64,000 nt of DNA, from positions 62,001-126,000 of the forward strand of contig JANQPP010000006.1 of NCBI GenBank assembly GCA_028289405.1, in the 5' to 3' direction. Under the pieces are notes generated by a model. It worked only from the letters and a program-made list of their open reading frames with translations. It did not search any database and had not been told where the DNA came from. Positions within the stretch are counted from its first letter, which is position 1, and the number at the start of each line of letters is the position of its first letter. The DNA comes from Pirellulales bacterium (GTDB taxonomy: Bacteria > Planctomycetota > Planctomycetia > Pirellulales > JANQPP01). Positions 18,540-27,009 of this stretch are shown one piece after another. Position numbers and translations under genes: made by a program.

Positions 18540-19298
18540 TTGCCAGTCGACACACGCAGAACGCAGTTGTTGGAACTGGTCCGGGCGCATGGCTTCGCTT
18601 CGCTGCCCGATTTGGCCCAACAACTAGAGGTCTCCGAATCCACGATCCGGCGGGACCTGGAGTATCTGGAAGAGACCGGATCGGCCAAACGGACGCACGG
18701 CGGCGTCTTTTACACCGGGGCGGAGCCCAAGCTCCCTCATTTCGAGGAGGGGCAGCCGGCGGAATGGGAAAAGAAAAAACGGATCGCCCAGGCCGCCGTG
18801 CAATTGATCCAAGAAGAAGAAACTCTCCTCCTGGACGGGGGAAGCACGACCTATGAAGTGGCCCGGCTCTTGGTCGGGAGGCGGCTGCAAATCGTGACCA
18901 ACTCGTTGCCCGTGGCCAACCTGTTCGCCTCGGATGCCAACTCGGATCTGGTGTTCGTGGGCGGATACGTCTATCCCCGCACGGGCGTCACGCTCGGCCC
19001 TTACGCCAATGAAATGATCTCCTCGCTCAGCGTCCGGCGGACGATTCTCAGCGTCTCCGGCATCACGCGGCGAGGGTTTTTCAATAACAACTTGCTCCTG
19101 GTGGAATCGGAGCGGGCCATGATGTCCGCCGCCGAACAGGTAATCGTCGTCGCCGATAGCACGAAATTCGGCCATCAGAGCTTGGCCCGGCTCTGCGGCT
19201 TGCGGGATGTGCAAACGATCGTGGTGGACGACGGCCTTTCCCCGGAGTGGCAAGACCAACTGCAAAAAGCGGAAGTCTCCGTGGTCCTCGCGGAGTAG
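18540..19298 (+). CDS. DeoR-family transcriptional regulator of the BMC operon
   Basis: This 252-aa protein starts at TTG (18540), preceded by GAGGGA. The N-terminal DeoR winged helix-turn-helix is clear: ASLPDLAQQLEVSESTIRRD, then the wing GSAKRTHGG. The C-terminal sensor domain (about 75-235) has the sugar-phosphate-binding DeoRC features, with DGGSTTYEVARLL and VVADSTKFGHQSLARL. DeoR proteins usually repress and respond to a phosphorylated sugar. Here it is the first gene of the microcompartment operon, as in other PVM BMC loci, so it probably senses a pathway sugar phosphate. That effector is inference. Confidence 0.9.
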   Translation: MPVDTRRTQLLELVRAHGFASLPDLAQQLEVSESTIRRDLEYLEETGSAKRTHGGVFYTGAEPKLPHFEEGQPAEWEKKKRIAQAAVQLIQEEETLLLDGGSTTYEVARLLVGRRLQIVTNSLPVANLFASDANSDLVFVGGYVYPRTGVTLGPYANEMISSLSVRRTILSVSGITRRGFFNNNLLLVESERAMMSAAEQVIVVADSTKFGHQSLARLCGLRDVQTIVVDDGLSPEWQDQLQKAEVSVVLAE

Positions 19299-19340
19299 GG
19301 AATCACCTCACGAAATTTTCCAAAGCGCTCGCCAGAAACC

Positions 19341-20003
19341 ATGCCCGCTACTTACGACCGCAGCCTGATCGAAGAGATCGTTCGGGAAATCGTGCTCCAA
19401 CAGCCACCGTCTCCCAATGGAAACGGAAAGCCCAACTTGGTGGTTAGCATTTCCGCCCGGCATGTGCATCTCACCGATGAGCACGTGGAGACACTGTTCG
19501 GGAAGGGACGAACGTTGACACCGATGAAGCCGCTCTACCAGGACGGCTTCTATGCGGCGGAGGAGACCGTAATGGTGGTCGGACCGCGACGGAGAATGCT
19601 TCCCTCGGTCCGCATCTTGGGCCCCACGCGGCCACATAGCCAAGTGGAATTGGCCTTCACCGACGGCATCTCCATGGGCATCGACTTGCCCGTGCGCGCG
19701 AGCGGCAAGATCGACGGCACGCCCGGTTGTGTGCTGGTGGGACCGGCCGGGGTCGTGGAATTGGAGCAAGGCGTGATCCGCGCGGAGCGGCACGTGCATA
19801 TGAACTTCGAGCACGCCAAATTTTATGGCGTAGAAAAAGGAGACCGCATGAACCTCCGCGTGCAGTCCCCTTGCAGCACGGTGCTGGAGGACTTGCTCGT
19901 ACGGGCGGATGCCACCAGCAAGCTGGAGGTGCATCTGGACACGGACGAAGGAAACGCCATGGACCTGGACCACGCGACGCTGGTGGAGTTGTTGCCCCAG
20001 TGA
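19341..20003 (+). CDS. pduL: PduL-type phosphotransacylase (BMC cargo)
   Basis: This 220-aa enzyme converts acyl-CoA to acyl-phosphate and recycles CoA inside the shell. It shows the two PduL zinc motifs HVH (H41/H43 with H48; H151/H153 with H158) in a duplicated barrel. The N-terminal residues 4-20 ([17 protein letters not shown]) form an amphipathic helix followed by a Pro-rich linker, typical of an encapsulation peptide. It is preceded by the regulator (42-bp gap) and followed by the BMC-H genes. The substrate acyl group depends on the aldehyde used; lactyl or propionyl is inferred from the family context. Confidence 0.95.
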   Translation: MPATYDRSLIEEIVREIVLQQPPSPNGNGKPNLVVSISARHVHLTDEHVETLFGKGRTLTPMKPLYQDGFYAAEETVMVVGPRRRMLPSVRILGPTRPHSQVELAFTDGISMGIDLPVRASGKIDGTPGCVLVGPAGVVELEQGVIRAERHVHMNFEHAKFYGVEKGDRMNLRVQSPCSTVLEDLLVRADATSKLEVHLDTDEGNAMDLDHATLVELLPQ

Positions 20004-20059
20004 GCCGCGAGGGATCGACCGAATATTCATTTTTTCGTTAGCCACGGGAGAAATCGACA

Positions 20060-20359
20060 ATGGCAAAGAACCTGGAAGCTGTCGGCATGATCGAAACCAA
20101 GGGCTTCATCGCCCTGGTGGAGGCGACCGACGCGATGATGAAAGCCGCGAACGTGCAGTTCCTCGGCTGGGACAAAGTCGGCAGCGGGCTGGTCACGGCG
20201 TTCGTGACCGGGGATGTCGCCGCGGTGAAGGCGGCCACCGATGCCGGAGCGACGGCGGCAGGCCGGATCGGCGAGGTGATGGCCGTGCAGGTAATTCCGC
20301 GTCCGCACGAGGATCTGGGGACCGTCTTGCCGCAATTCGAAAAGAAATCGTCCAAGTAA
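20060..20359 (+). CDS. BMC-H hexameric shell protein
   Basis: This 99-aa single BMC domain runs [24 protein letters not shown] to VIPRPHEDL. It forms hexamers that tile the facets of the shell. The pore loop reads KVGSG (residues 39-43), with Ser at the pore-lining position, as in many shell proteins that pass small polar metabolites. A short Lys/Ser-rich tail follows residue 90. A GGGAG ribosome site lies upstream. The gene is paired with a second BMC-H 44 bp downstream. Confidence 0.97.
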   Translation: MAKNLEAVGMIETKGFIALVEATDAMMKAANVQFLGWDKVGSGLVTAFVTGDVAAVKAATDAGATAAGRIGEVMAVQVIPRPHEDLGTVLPQFEKKSSK

Positions 20360-20403
20360 ACAACGCTATAAGTCACGCTTTCAAATAGGAGCAAACACGC
20401 ATC

Positions 20404-20673
20404 ATGCAAAACGCCATCGGACTCGTGGAGACCCGCGGCCTCGTGGCCTTGATCGAGGCGACCGACGCCATGGCCAAGGCCGCCAATGTGAACATTTCCA
20501 AGCGCGTCTCCATCGGCGGCGCCTACGTCACGGCGATCGTGGAAGGGGATGTCGGCAGCGTGCGGGCAGCCGTCGAGGCCGGCGCCAATGCAGCCCAACA
20601 AGTGGGGGAATTGGTCGCCAGCCACATCATTCCCCGCCCGGCGGAAGGTTTGGCCGGAGCATTCTTTCAATAA
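20404..20673 (+). CDS. BMC-H hexameric shell protein (second paralog)
   Basis: This 89-aa protein is a minimal BMC domain ([23 protein letters not shown] to [10 protein letters not shown]). The pore loop is VSIGGA (residues 35-40), which differs from the KVGSG of the neighbour, so the two hexamers probably have distinct permeability. An AGGAG ribosome site precedes the ATG. It lacks the charged C-terminal extension of the first paralog. Confidence 0.97.
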   Translation: MQNAIGLVETRGLVALIEATDAMAKAANVNISKRVSIGGAYVTAIVEGDVGSVRAAVEAGANAAQQVGELVASHIIPRPAEGLAGAFFQ

Positions 20674-20740
20674 GCAGGACTTACCACCCAGGGCCACGGT
20701 ACATGCCGACGCCCGTCGTGGAGGGAAAGCGAGGTCACGG

Positions 20741-21925
20741 ATGAAAATCTTGGTCGCGAACCTGGGCTCCACCAGCTACAAGTACCGCCTGCTGGACATG
20801 GCGGACGAAGGCTGGTTGGCGCGGGGTGGCGTGGAACGCATCGGGGCGGAGGAAAGCCGCGTCTACGCCGACATCGCCGGCCACGCGCTGGAAACGCGGG
20901 CCCCCGTGCCGGACCATGCTGACGCCATCCGCCGCTGCTTCGAGCAATTGACCGACCCGCAACATGGCTGCCTGCAAAGCGCGGACGAGGTCGCGGCGAT
21001 CGGTTTCAAGGCGGTGCATGGCGGGCGGATGTCGGGCGTGCAGCACGTCACGCCCGAGTTGCTGGACGCCATGGAAGAGATGAACCAGATCGCGCCGGCC
21101 CACAACCCGCCGTACATCGCGGCCATGCGGCTGATTCGGGAAAAGCTGCCGGACAAACCGCTGGTGGCGGCCTTTGAAACAGCGTTTCACCTCACGATCC
21201 CTCCCGCGCGACGTCACTACGCCGTTCCCTACGAGTGGGCGGAACAATGCCGCTTGCAGAAGTGGGGATTTCACGGCGCCAGCCACCGCTACATCGTCAC
21301 GCGGATCGGCCAGTTGATGGACCAGCCGGATTTGCGTGTCATTTCCTGCCATCTGGGGGGCTCCAGTTCGCTGTGTGCCGCCCGGGATGGGAAGAGCGTG
21401 GCCACCTCAATGGGCATGAGCCCGCAGTCGGGATTGCCACAGAACAACCGGGTGGGGGACTTCGATCCGTTCGCGCTTCCCCTCTTGATGCAGGCGACTG
21501 GCAAGCCACTGGAAGGCGTCCTCAACGATTTGGCGGAGCAGAGCGGACTATTGGGGTTGAGCGGCCTGAGCGGGGACATCCGCGACTTGGAGCAAGCCGC
21601 GGCGGAGGGGCACGATCGTGCACGCCTGGCGCTCGACGTGTATGTGGAGAGCATCCGGCACTACTTAGGCGGCATGCTGGTCGCGCTGGGCGGAGTGGAT
21701 GCCCTCGTATTCACCGGTGGCATCGGTGAGAACAGTCCGGCGATTCGTGAAGGAGTGTGCCGCGAACTGGAGGAATTGGGGATCGCGCTCGATGCATCCG
21801 GGAACACCTCCGGCAAGGGGGAACGCCGCCTGGATGGGGAAACGAGCCGGACCCAGATTTGGGTCGTGCCCACCAAAGAGGAGTTGGTGGTCGCGCGGCA
21901 AGTCCAACAACTATTAAAGGGGTAA
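20741..21925 (+). CDS. ackA: Acetate kinase family (acyl-phosphate to acid + ATP)
   Basis: This is 394 aa from the ATG at 20741, preceded by GAGG. Acetate-kinase motifs are present: [47 protein letters not shown] and [14 protein letters not shown]. Several positions deviate from housekeeping AckA. N-x-G-S-T-S replaces N-x-G-S-S-S, HLGGSS replaces HLGNGAS, and KAVHGG replaces RVVHGG. It is thus a BMC-lineage paralog that may prefer a larger acyl phosphate such as lactyl- or propionyl-phosphate. It would yield ATP from the PduL product. Confidence 0.93.
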   Translation: MKILVANLGSTSYKYRLLDMADEGWLARGGVERIGAEESRVYADIAGHALETRAPVPDHADAIRRCFEQLTDPQHGCLQSADEVAAIGFKAVHGGRMSGVQHVTPELLDAMEEMNQIAPAHNPPYIAAMRLIREKLPDKPLVAAFETAFHLTIPPARRHYAVPYEWAEQCRLQKWGFHGASHRYIVTRIGQLMDQPDLRVISCHLGGSSSLCAARDGKSVATSMGMSPQSGLPQNNRVGDFDPFALPLLMQATGKPLEGVLNDLAEQSGLLGLSGLSGDIRDLEQAAAEGHDRARLALDVYVESIRHYLGGMLVALGGVDALVFTGGIGENSPAIREGVCRELEELGIALDASGNTSGKGERRLDGETSRTQIWVVPTKEELVVARQVQQLLKG

Positions 21926-21929
21926 CACC

Positions 21930-22259
21930 GTGTTCCTCGCGAAAGTCATCGGCAGCACCGTCGCCACGCAGAAAGTCGCTTCCATGGTGGGGCACAAGCT
22001 GCTGGTGGTTGAGCCGTTTCGGCTTGAGCCTCGCCAGCGCAAGGGCCTCAAAACCACCGAGCGGACGTTCGTGGCGGTGGACACGCTCGGTGCCGGCGAG
22101 GGGGACTTCGTGCTCATCACGCAGGGCTCTAGCGCCCGGCTCACTCCGGAAACGAAAAACTTACCGATCGATACGGTCGTGATCGGCATCGTGGATACGG
22201 TCCACGTCGATCAGAGCTGCATCTATCGCCGCGACGAAGACGACACCTCGTCCTCGTAG
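21930..22259 (+). CDS. BMC-P pentameric vertex protein (EutN/CcmL family)
   Basis: This 109-aa protein starts at GTG 21930, four bases after the acetate kinase stop, with an AAAGG ribosome site. The EutN/CcmL fold is recognised from FLAKVIGSTVATQKV, HKLLVVEPF, FVAVDTLGAGEGDFVLITQGS and PIDTVVIGIVDTV. Pentamers cap the vertices of the polyhedral shell. A short acidic Asp/Ser tail ends the protein. It is one of three BMC-P paralogs in the operon. Confidence 0.96.
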   Translation: MFLAKVIGSTVATQKVASMVGHKLLVVEPFRLEPRQRKGLKTTERTFVAVDTLGAGEGDFVLITQGSSARLTPETKNLPIDTVVIGIVDTVHVDQSCIYRRDEDDTSSS

Positions 22260-22291
22260 CCGTGGCGCCCAAGAAAATGAGGTAATTCACG

Positions 22292-23725
22292 ATGCAAGTC
22301 AACGAAGATTTAGTACGCCACGTGGTGGAACAGGTGCTGACGCGGATGGCGCCTGGCGCGCACGCCACCAACGGCAAGAGCTATCAGCGGCGCTTCGGCA
22401 TCTTCCAGGATGCCAATGAGGCAGTCACGGCGGCCCGACATGCCTTCGAGGAGCTTTCCGCCCGGACACTAGAAGACCGCAAGCGGATCATCGACCACAT
22501 CCGCCGCATCTCCATCGATCAGTGCGTGGAATTAGGCACGATGGAGATGGAAGAGACCAAAATCGGGCGGCTGGATCACAAGATCGAAAAGCTCAAAACG
22601 CTCGGTGAAAAAACGCCGGGCGTGGAATTCATGCGGAGCGAGGTATTCAGCGGCGACCATGGCCTGGCCGTGATCGAGCATGCTCCCTTCGGCGTGATTG
22701 GGGCCATCACCCCCGTCACGCATTCACTCCCCACCATCACGGGAAACGCCGTGAGCATGATCGCGGGCGGGAACACGCTGGTGGTCAATCCGCACCCTGC
22801 CGGCAAGCGTGTGGCGGCCGAAGGTGTCCGCCGCTTCAACGAAGCCATCTACCAGGATCTGGGCATCGACAATTTGATCTGCCTGATCGCCGAGCCGACC
22901 CTGGATAGTGCCGACGCGATTTTCAATCATCCCGAGGTCAGCTTGATCTGCGTGACCGGCGGACCGGCGGTGGCCCGTGCTGCCCTGCAAAGCCAAAAGC
23001 GGGCCATCGTGGCGGGACCGGGTAATCCCCCCGTTGTAGTGGACGAGACCGCGGACTTGGACCGCGCCGCCCGGGCGATCATTCAGGGCGCCTCCTACGA
23101 CAACAATCTCCTCTGCATCGGGGAAAAAGAAGTCTTTGTCGTAGCCGAAGTGTTCGATGCCATGCTCAGTGCCATGGAGCGGGCTGGTGCCGGACGGCTC
23201 AACGGTTCGGAAGTGGACGCGCTGACGAACACCGCGCTACGCGAAGTGGGGGAAGGAGCAAAGCGGCATCTGGCCCCCTGTCCCGATTACTTGGGCAAGG
23301 ACCCGCATGTGCTGGCCCGCGGCATCGGCAAGAACATCCCGCAGGGGACGGAACTGCTGTTCGGCGCGACCGAAGAATCCAATCCATTCGTGCCTGTGGA
23401 ACAGATGATGCCGTTTCTCCCCTTCGTCCGTGTACGAGACATCGACGAAGCCATCGAGAAGGCGAAATTCTACGAGCATGGATTTCGCCACACTAGCATG
23501 ATCCATTCCAACAACGTGCGGAACATGACCCGCATGGGCCGGGCATTGGATACCACGCTGTTCGTGAAGAACGGTCCGTGCATGGCGTCGCTCGGCTTGG
23601 GAGGCGAGGGCTATCTCTCCTTCTCCATCGCCACGCCGACCGGGGAAGGGGTTACCACGCCGCTCACTTTTACCCGCGAACGGCGTTGCTCGTTGATCGA
23701 TGATTTACGAATCTTGGGCAAGTAA
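22292..23725 (+). CDS. CoA-acylating aldehyde dehydrogenase (BMC cargo)
   Basis: This 477-aa enzyme oxidises an aldehyde to acyl-CoA with NAD+. The active-site Cys is C275 in the SYDNNLLCIGEKE segment, and GNPPVVVDETADLDRAA is the PduP/EutE-type motif. Residues 1-19 (NEDLVRHVVEQVLTRM) form an amphipathic helix and a linker, consistent with an N-terminal encapsulation peptide. No catalytic ALDH general-base Glu motif is expected in this CoA-acylating group. In PVM BMCs the substrate is thought to be L-lactaldehyde from fucose or rhamnose. It sits between two BMC-P genes. Confidence 0.95.
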   Translation: MQVNEDLVRHVVEQVLTRMAPGAHATNGKSYQRRFGIFQDANEAVTAARHAFEELSARTLEDRKRIIDHIRRISIDQCVELGTMEMEETKIGRLDHKIEKLKTLGEKTPGVEFMRSEVFSGDHGLAVIEHAPFGVIGAITPVTHSLPTITGNAVSMIAGGNTLVVNPHPAGKRVAAEGVRRFNEAIYQDLGIDNLICLIAEPTLDSADAIFNHPEVSLICVTGGPAVARAALQSQKRAIVAGPGNPPVVVDETADLDRAARAIIQGASYDNNLLCIGEKEVFVVAEVFDAMLSAMERAGAGRLNGSEVDALTNTALREVGEGAKRHLAPCPDYLGKDPHVLARGIGKNIPQGTELLFGATEESNPFVPVEQMMPFLPFVRVRDIDEAIEKAKFYEHGFRHTSMIHSNNVRNMTRMGRALDTTLFVKNGPCMASLGLGGEGYLSFSIATPTGEGVTTPLTFTRERRCSLIDDLRILGK

Positions 23726-23748
23726 CCCGCCACGAGGAGCCAACAGTC

Positions 23749-24006
23749 ATGCAATGGGCGCGCGTCGTGGGAACCGCCACCGCCACCATGAAACATGCCT
23801 CGATGCAGGGGCAGAAGTTGCTGGTCGTCCAACCGTTGCAGGTGGACGAAGCCACGCCGGACGGCGAGCCGCTGCTGGCGGTGGACACCGTGGGCGCGGG
23901 AACCGGTGAGGACGTGTTGATCACCAGCGACGGACGATTCACACAGGAGTGGCTCGGAAGCAAACAAACCCCCGTGAGATGGAGTGCGATTGGCATTCGT
24001 GATTGA
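23749..24006 (+). CDS. BMC-P pentameric vertex protein (second paralog)
   Basis: This 85-aa EutN/CcmL-type protein shows WARVVGTATATMKH, KLLVVQPL, LLAVDTVGAGTGEDVLITSDG and the final beta strand VRWSAIGIRD. A GAGGAG ribosome site lies upstream. Its TGA overlaps the ATG of the next gene by one base (TGATG), a sign of coupled translation with the RpiB-like protein. Confidence 0.95.
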   Translation: MQWARVVGTATATMKHASMQGQKLLVVQPLQVDEATPDGEPLLAVDTVGAGTGEDVLITSDGRFTQEWLGSKQTPVRWSAIGIRD

Positions 24007-24716
24007 TGGCCATTTCCCCCCAAGAAATCGACCGCGTGGTGCGGGCCGTGTTGAGTGGCTTCGCTCAGCGCGCTGCACCGGCGGAGGCTCCCGAGCCAAA
24101 GCCCAGCCGGCAGCAGATTTCACCGCGCGTGGTGGGACTGGAATGGCTCCGCGATCATTTGGGCTCCTCACGGGTGCTGGAGATCGCACCGAGCACCGTC
24201 GTCACGCCGGCGGCGCGGGACGAGTTGAGGGCGCAGGGAGTGGAGCTTCGCTTCATGCCGCCGCATACCGTCTCCAAAGATACAGAAACGACGCACAAGA
24301 TTTACCTGGTCAACGCAGCCAGGAATTGGCATGCCGAACCGCTCCTGCGGCAAGTGCGGCGTGCGGGAATCGACATGCAAATCCTGCCGGAACGGGATCT
24401 CGTGCAGGCCATCCCGGCATTGGCCGAGCGCGTGCGACGAGAAACTTCGTTGGCGGTAGTGGCCACCGAACATGTGGCGGCGGCGGTTTGCCTCGCCAAT
24501 CGGCGGGAAGCGTTACGCGCTGCGTCGGTCTCTCAACGGACGGATGTAACGGCGGGGCTGGAACAGATGGGCATGAATGTCCTCGTGGCGAATCCCGCCA
24601 CATTGACTCCATTCGAACTAACGACGTGTGTCCACCAGTTTTACCAAGGGCATGCCACGCGGGCCGAACCGATGTACGCCCGCCATTTGGAACAACCGGC
24701 GGAGGCAAGTTCATGA
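24006..24716 (+). CDS. BMC-associated protein with RpiB/LacA-like region and encapsulation-like N-terminus
   Basis: This is 236 aa from the ATG at 24006; a TTG at 24003 would add one residue. Residues 3-20 (ISPQEIDRVVRAVLSGFA) form an amphipathic helix followed by a Pro/Ala linker, like the BMC cargo tags in this operon. Residues 66-82 carry VTPAARDELRAQGVELR, a motif seen in several BMC-associated proteins. Residues 140-211 resemble the C-terminal half of ribose-5-phosphate isomerase B (ANR-x-E-A-L-R-A-A and MGMNVLVANPATLTPFE). The RpiB GTGIG loop and catalytic Cys are missing, so isomerase activity is unlikely or altered. Function is unknown; a luminal cargo or structural role is inferred. 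Confidence 0.75.
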   Translation: MAISPQEIDRVVRAVLSGFAQRAAPAEAPEPKPSRQQISPRVVGLEWLRDHLGSSRVLEIAPSTVVTPAARDELRAQGVELRFMPPHTVSKDTETTHKIYLVNAARNWHAEPLLRQVRRAGIDMQILPERDLVQAIPALAERVRRETSLAVVATEHVAAAVCLANRREALRAASVSQRTDVTAGLEQMGMNVLVANPATLTPFELTTCVHQFYQGHATRAEPMYARHLEQPAEASS

Positions 24717-24757
24717 CCGATTCCATAATTCGCACATTGTCATAGGAGGAGCACCGC

Positions 24758-25063
24758 ATGCGTTGCGCACAAGTTGTCGGCAAGGTTACGCTCAGCCTGT
24801 GCCATCCGACGTTAACAGGTCGCCGCTATGTGCTAGCCGCGCCGCTCGGTTTGACGGACCTGATGGAACGGAAGGACGGTGGCAATGCGGAGATCGTGGT
24901 GCTGGATGAGTTGGGGGCCGCTCCGGGCAGTTTGATCGCCCTCAGCGACGGGATGGAAGCGGCCAATCCCTTTCGCCCCGAAGATAAACCGATTGATGCT
25001 TACGCCGCCGCCATTTTGGACGACGTGCATGTCGACCCCGCCGCAGTGCCGGACGTCAATTAA
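24758..25063 (+). CDS. BMC-P pentameric vertex protein (third paralog)
   Basis: This 101-aa EutN/CcmL-type protein shows MRCAQVVGKVTLSLCHPTL, GRRYVLAAPLG, EIVVLDELGAAPGSLIALSDG and PIDAYAAAILDDV. A strong AGGAGG ribosome site precedes the ATG. It is more divergent than the two upstream paralogs (a longer loop around 35-45) and could occupy a different vertex environment. Confidence 0.95.
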   Translation: MRCAQVVGKVTLSLCHPTLTGRRYVLAAPLGLTDLMERKDGGNAEIVVLDELGAAPGSLIALSDGMEAANPFRPEDKPIDAYAAAILDDVHVDPAAVPDVN

Positions 25064-25121
25064 GTCAGACAGGAACCAAAACCAATCAACATACGCGTAA
25101 ACGAAACCAAACGGTGAATCG

Positions 25122-26003
25122 ATGAACGTCTTCAAACTCCGGCAGGAAATCTGCGAAATCGGGCGGCGGCTCTACAACAAGGGCTTCGCCGCCGCCAACG
25201 ACGGGAACATCAGCTTCCGGCTGGGAGAGAACGAGGTCCTCTGCTCTCCCACGATGATCTCCAAGGGCTTCATGAAGCCGGACGATCTCTGCACGGTGGA
25301 CATGGAGGGCAACCAGCTTTCCGGGCATCGCCGCCGCACCAGCGAAGTGCTGCTGCACCTGGCAATCATGAAAGAGCGGCCCGACGTGAAGAGCGTCGTG
25401 CACTGTCACCCGCCGCACGCCACCGCCTTCGCCGTCGCCCGGGAACCGATCCCCCAGTGCGTGCTGCCCGAGGTAGAGGTCTTCCTGGGGGACGTCCCCA
25501 TTACCCGGTACGAAACGCCGGGCGGACCCGAATTCGCGGAGACGGTGCTCCCCTTCGTGCAAAAGACGAACGTGATCATCCTGGCCAACCACGGCACCGT
25601 GAGCTACGGCGAAACCGTGGAGCAGGCATACTGGTGGACCGAAATTCTCGACGCCTATTGCCGCATCCTGATGTTGTCCCGTGAATTGGGCCGGGTGAAT
25701 TACTTCAACGAGCAAGAGACGCGGGAACTGCTGGACTTAAAGCAGCGGTTCGGATTCACCGATCCCCGCTTGTCTCCCGAGATGAAAGACTGTGACATCT
25801 GCGCGAACGATGTCTTCCGCGACAGTTGGCAGGAAGGAGGCATCGAGCGGCGGGCCTTTCCGGCGCCTCCTCCCATGGGTGCCGCGGCCCACCAGGCGGC
25901 GGAGGGTGTCGCCCCATCCACCAAGGCCAGCAATAGCCAGGAAGCGCTCATTCAAGAAATCACTAACCGCGTCATGGCGGCACTCAACGGCAAGGCCGGT
26001 TGA
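25122..26003 (+). CDS. Class II aldolase (fuculose/rhamnulose-1-phosphate aldolase-like), BMC cargo
   Basis: This 293-aa protein has the class II aldolase/adducin fold in residues 1-210. Zn2+ ligands are H94 and H96 (VVHCHPPHA) and H157 (ILANHGTVS), and E75 is a candidate catalytic Glu. It would cleave a deoxysugar 1-phosphate to DHAP and lactaldehyde. Residues 215-275 are a Pro/Ala-rich linker, and residues about 275-290 (SQEALIQEITNRVMAAL) form an amphipathic helix, a C-terminal encapsulation peptide. Its position with aldehyde dehydrogenase, PduL and acetate kinase makes a complete pathway from sugar phosphate to acid. Confidence 0.93.
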   Translation: MNVFKLRQEICEIGRRLYNKGFAAANDGNISFRLGENEVLCSPTMISKGFMKPDDLCTVDMEGNQLSGHRRRTSEVLLHLAIMKERPDVKSVVHCHPPHATAFAVAREPIPQCVLPEVEVFLGDVPITRYETPGGPEFAETVLPFVQKTNVIILANHGTVSYGETVEQAYWWTEILDAYCRILMLSRELGRVNYFNEQETRELLDLKQRFGFTDPRLSPEMKDCDICANDVFRDSWQEGGIERRAFPAPPPMGAAAHQAAEGVAPSTKASNSQEALIQEITNRVMAALNGKAG

Positions 26004-26036
26004 AACCATGACGCTTGCAACGAGGAATCTGGAAAT

Positions 26037-26981
26037 ATGAAAGTCACGATCATTGGGGCCGGCGGCTTGGTCGGTTCTTGCACCGGATTTGCCTTGCAAG
26101 CCGGTGGCGTGGTGCGGGAAATGGCGCTCGTCGATGCCAACGCCGCGGCGGCGGAAGGGCAGGCGCTCGACCTCTTGCACGGCGGACCGCTCTACGCGGA
26201 TCAGATCATCACGGCGGGCGGATACGAACATGTCCCGGAGAGTGACGTGATCTGCATCACCGCCGGCCTGCGGCGGAAGCCAGATGAAAGCCGGCTCGAC
26301 CTGATCAACCGCAACGTGGATCTGTTCCTCTCCATCCTGGAACAGACGCACGCGGCGGGCCTCAAACAAGACGCGATCGTGTTCGTTGTCTCCAACCCGG
26401 TCGATGTACTCACGTACCTGGCGGCGGACCGGCTCAATCTGCCGGTCACGCAGGTCCTGGGGTTGGGAACGCAATTGGACACGATCCGCTTCCGCAGCTT
26501 GATTGCCCAGCGGTTGGGCACGCCCCCCACACAAACGTTGGCCATCATTCTGGGCGAACATGGCGACAGCATGGTGCCGATTTGGTCCAGCGCGACGGTC
26601 GGCGGATTGCCGTTGGTCAAATACCCCGGCTGGTCACCGCAACTGGAACAGGAGCTTTTTACTCGCACCAAGGGATCGGGCGCGGAGGTGATCAAGAAGA
26701 AAGGGGGCGCCGGATTCGCCGTGGGCGTGGCCATCCAGGAAGTCATCGAATCGATCGCGCTCGACCGTCGGCGAGTGCTTCCCGTCTCCAGCGTGCAGCA
26801 GGGCGCGTATGGGATTCGCGATGTGGCCCTTTCCGTGCCGACGCTGGTGGGACGCGCGGGCGTGGTGGCCACGCAGGAGATCGAACTGTGGCCGAAGGAA
26901 ATGCAAGCCCTGCGAAAAAGTGGCCAGGTGCTGCGGCAAACGGTGGACACCGTGCTGCAGCGGATCGGATCCAAGGTATGA
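26037..26981 (+). CDS. Lactate/malate dehydrogenase family protein in the BMC operon
   Basis: This 314-aa protein has VTIIGAGGLVGSCTGFAL (NAD motif), VSNPVDVLTYLA and the catalytic His in ILGEHGDSMVPI. The residue at the substrate-specificity position (equivalent to 102 in LDH) is R80 in AGLRRKPDESR. An Arg there favours malate/oxaloacetate over lactate/pyruvate. In PVM BMCs this enzyme is assumed to recycle NAD(H) for the aldehyde dehydrogenase. No encapsulation helix is evident at the N-terminus. An AGGAA ribosome site lies upstream. Confidence 0.9.
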   Translation: MKVTIIGAGGLVGSCTGFALQAGGVVREMALVDANAAAAEGQALDLLHGGPLYADQIITAGGYEHVPESDVICITAGLRRKPDESRLDLINRNVDLFLSILEQTHAAGLKQDAIVFVVSNPVDVLTYLAADRLNLPVTQVLGLGTQLDTIRFRSLIAQRLGTPPTQTLAIILGEHGDSMVPIWSSATVGGLPLVKYPGWSPQLEQELFTRTKGSGAEVIKKKGGAGFAVGVAIQEVIESIALDRRRVLPVSSVQQGAYGIRDVALSVPTLVGRAGVVATQEIELWPKEMQALRKSGQVLRQTVDTVLQRIGSKV

Positions 26982-27009
26982 GCCGCGCGGGCTGGAAGTG
27001 AAGGAAATC

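Noticed and set aside
24713-24745. Ten-codon ORF MTDSIIRTLS overlapping the RpiB-like stop (ATGA)
   Set aside because: Too short to support as a gene; probably leftover leader sequence before the next BMC-P gene.
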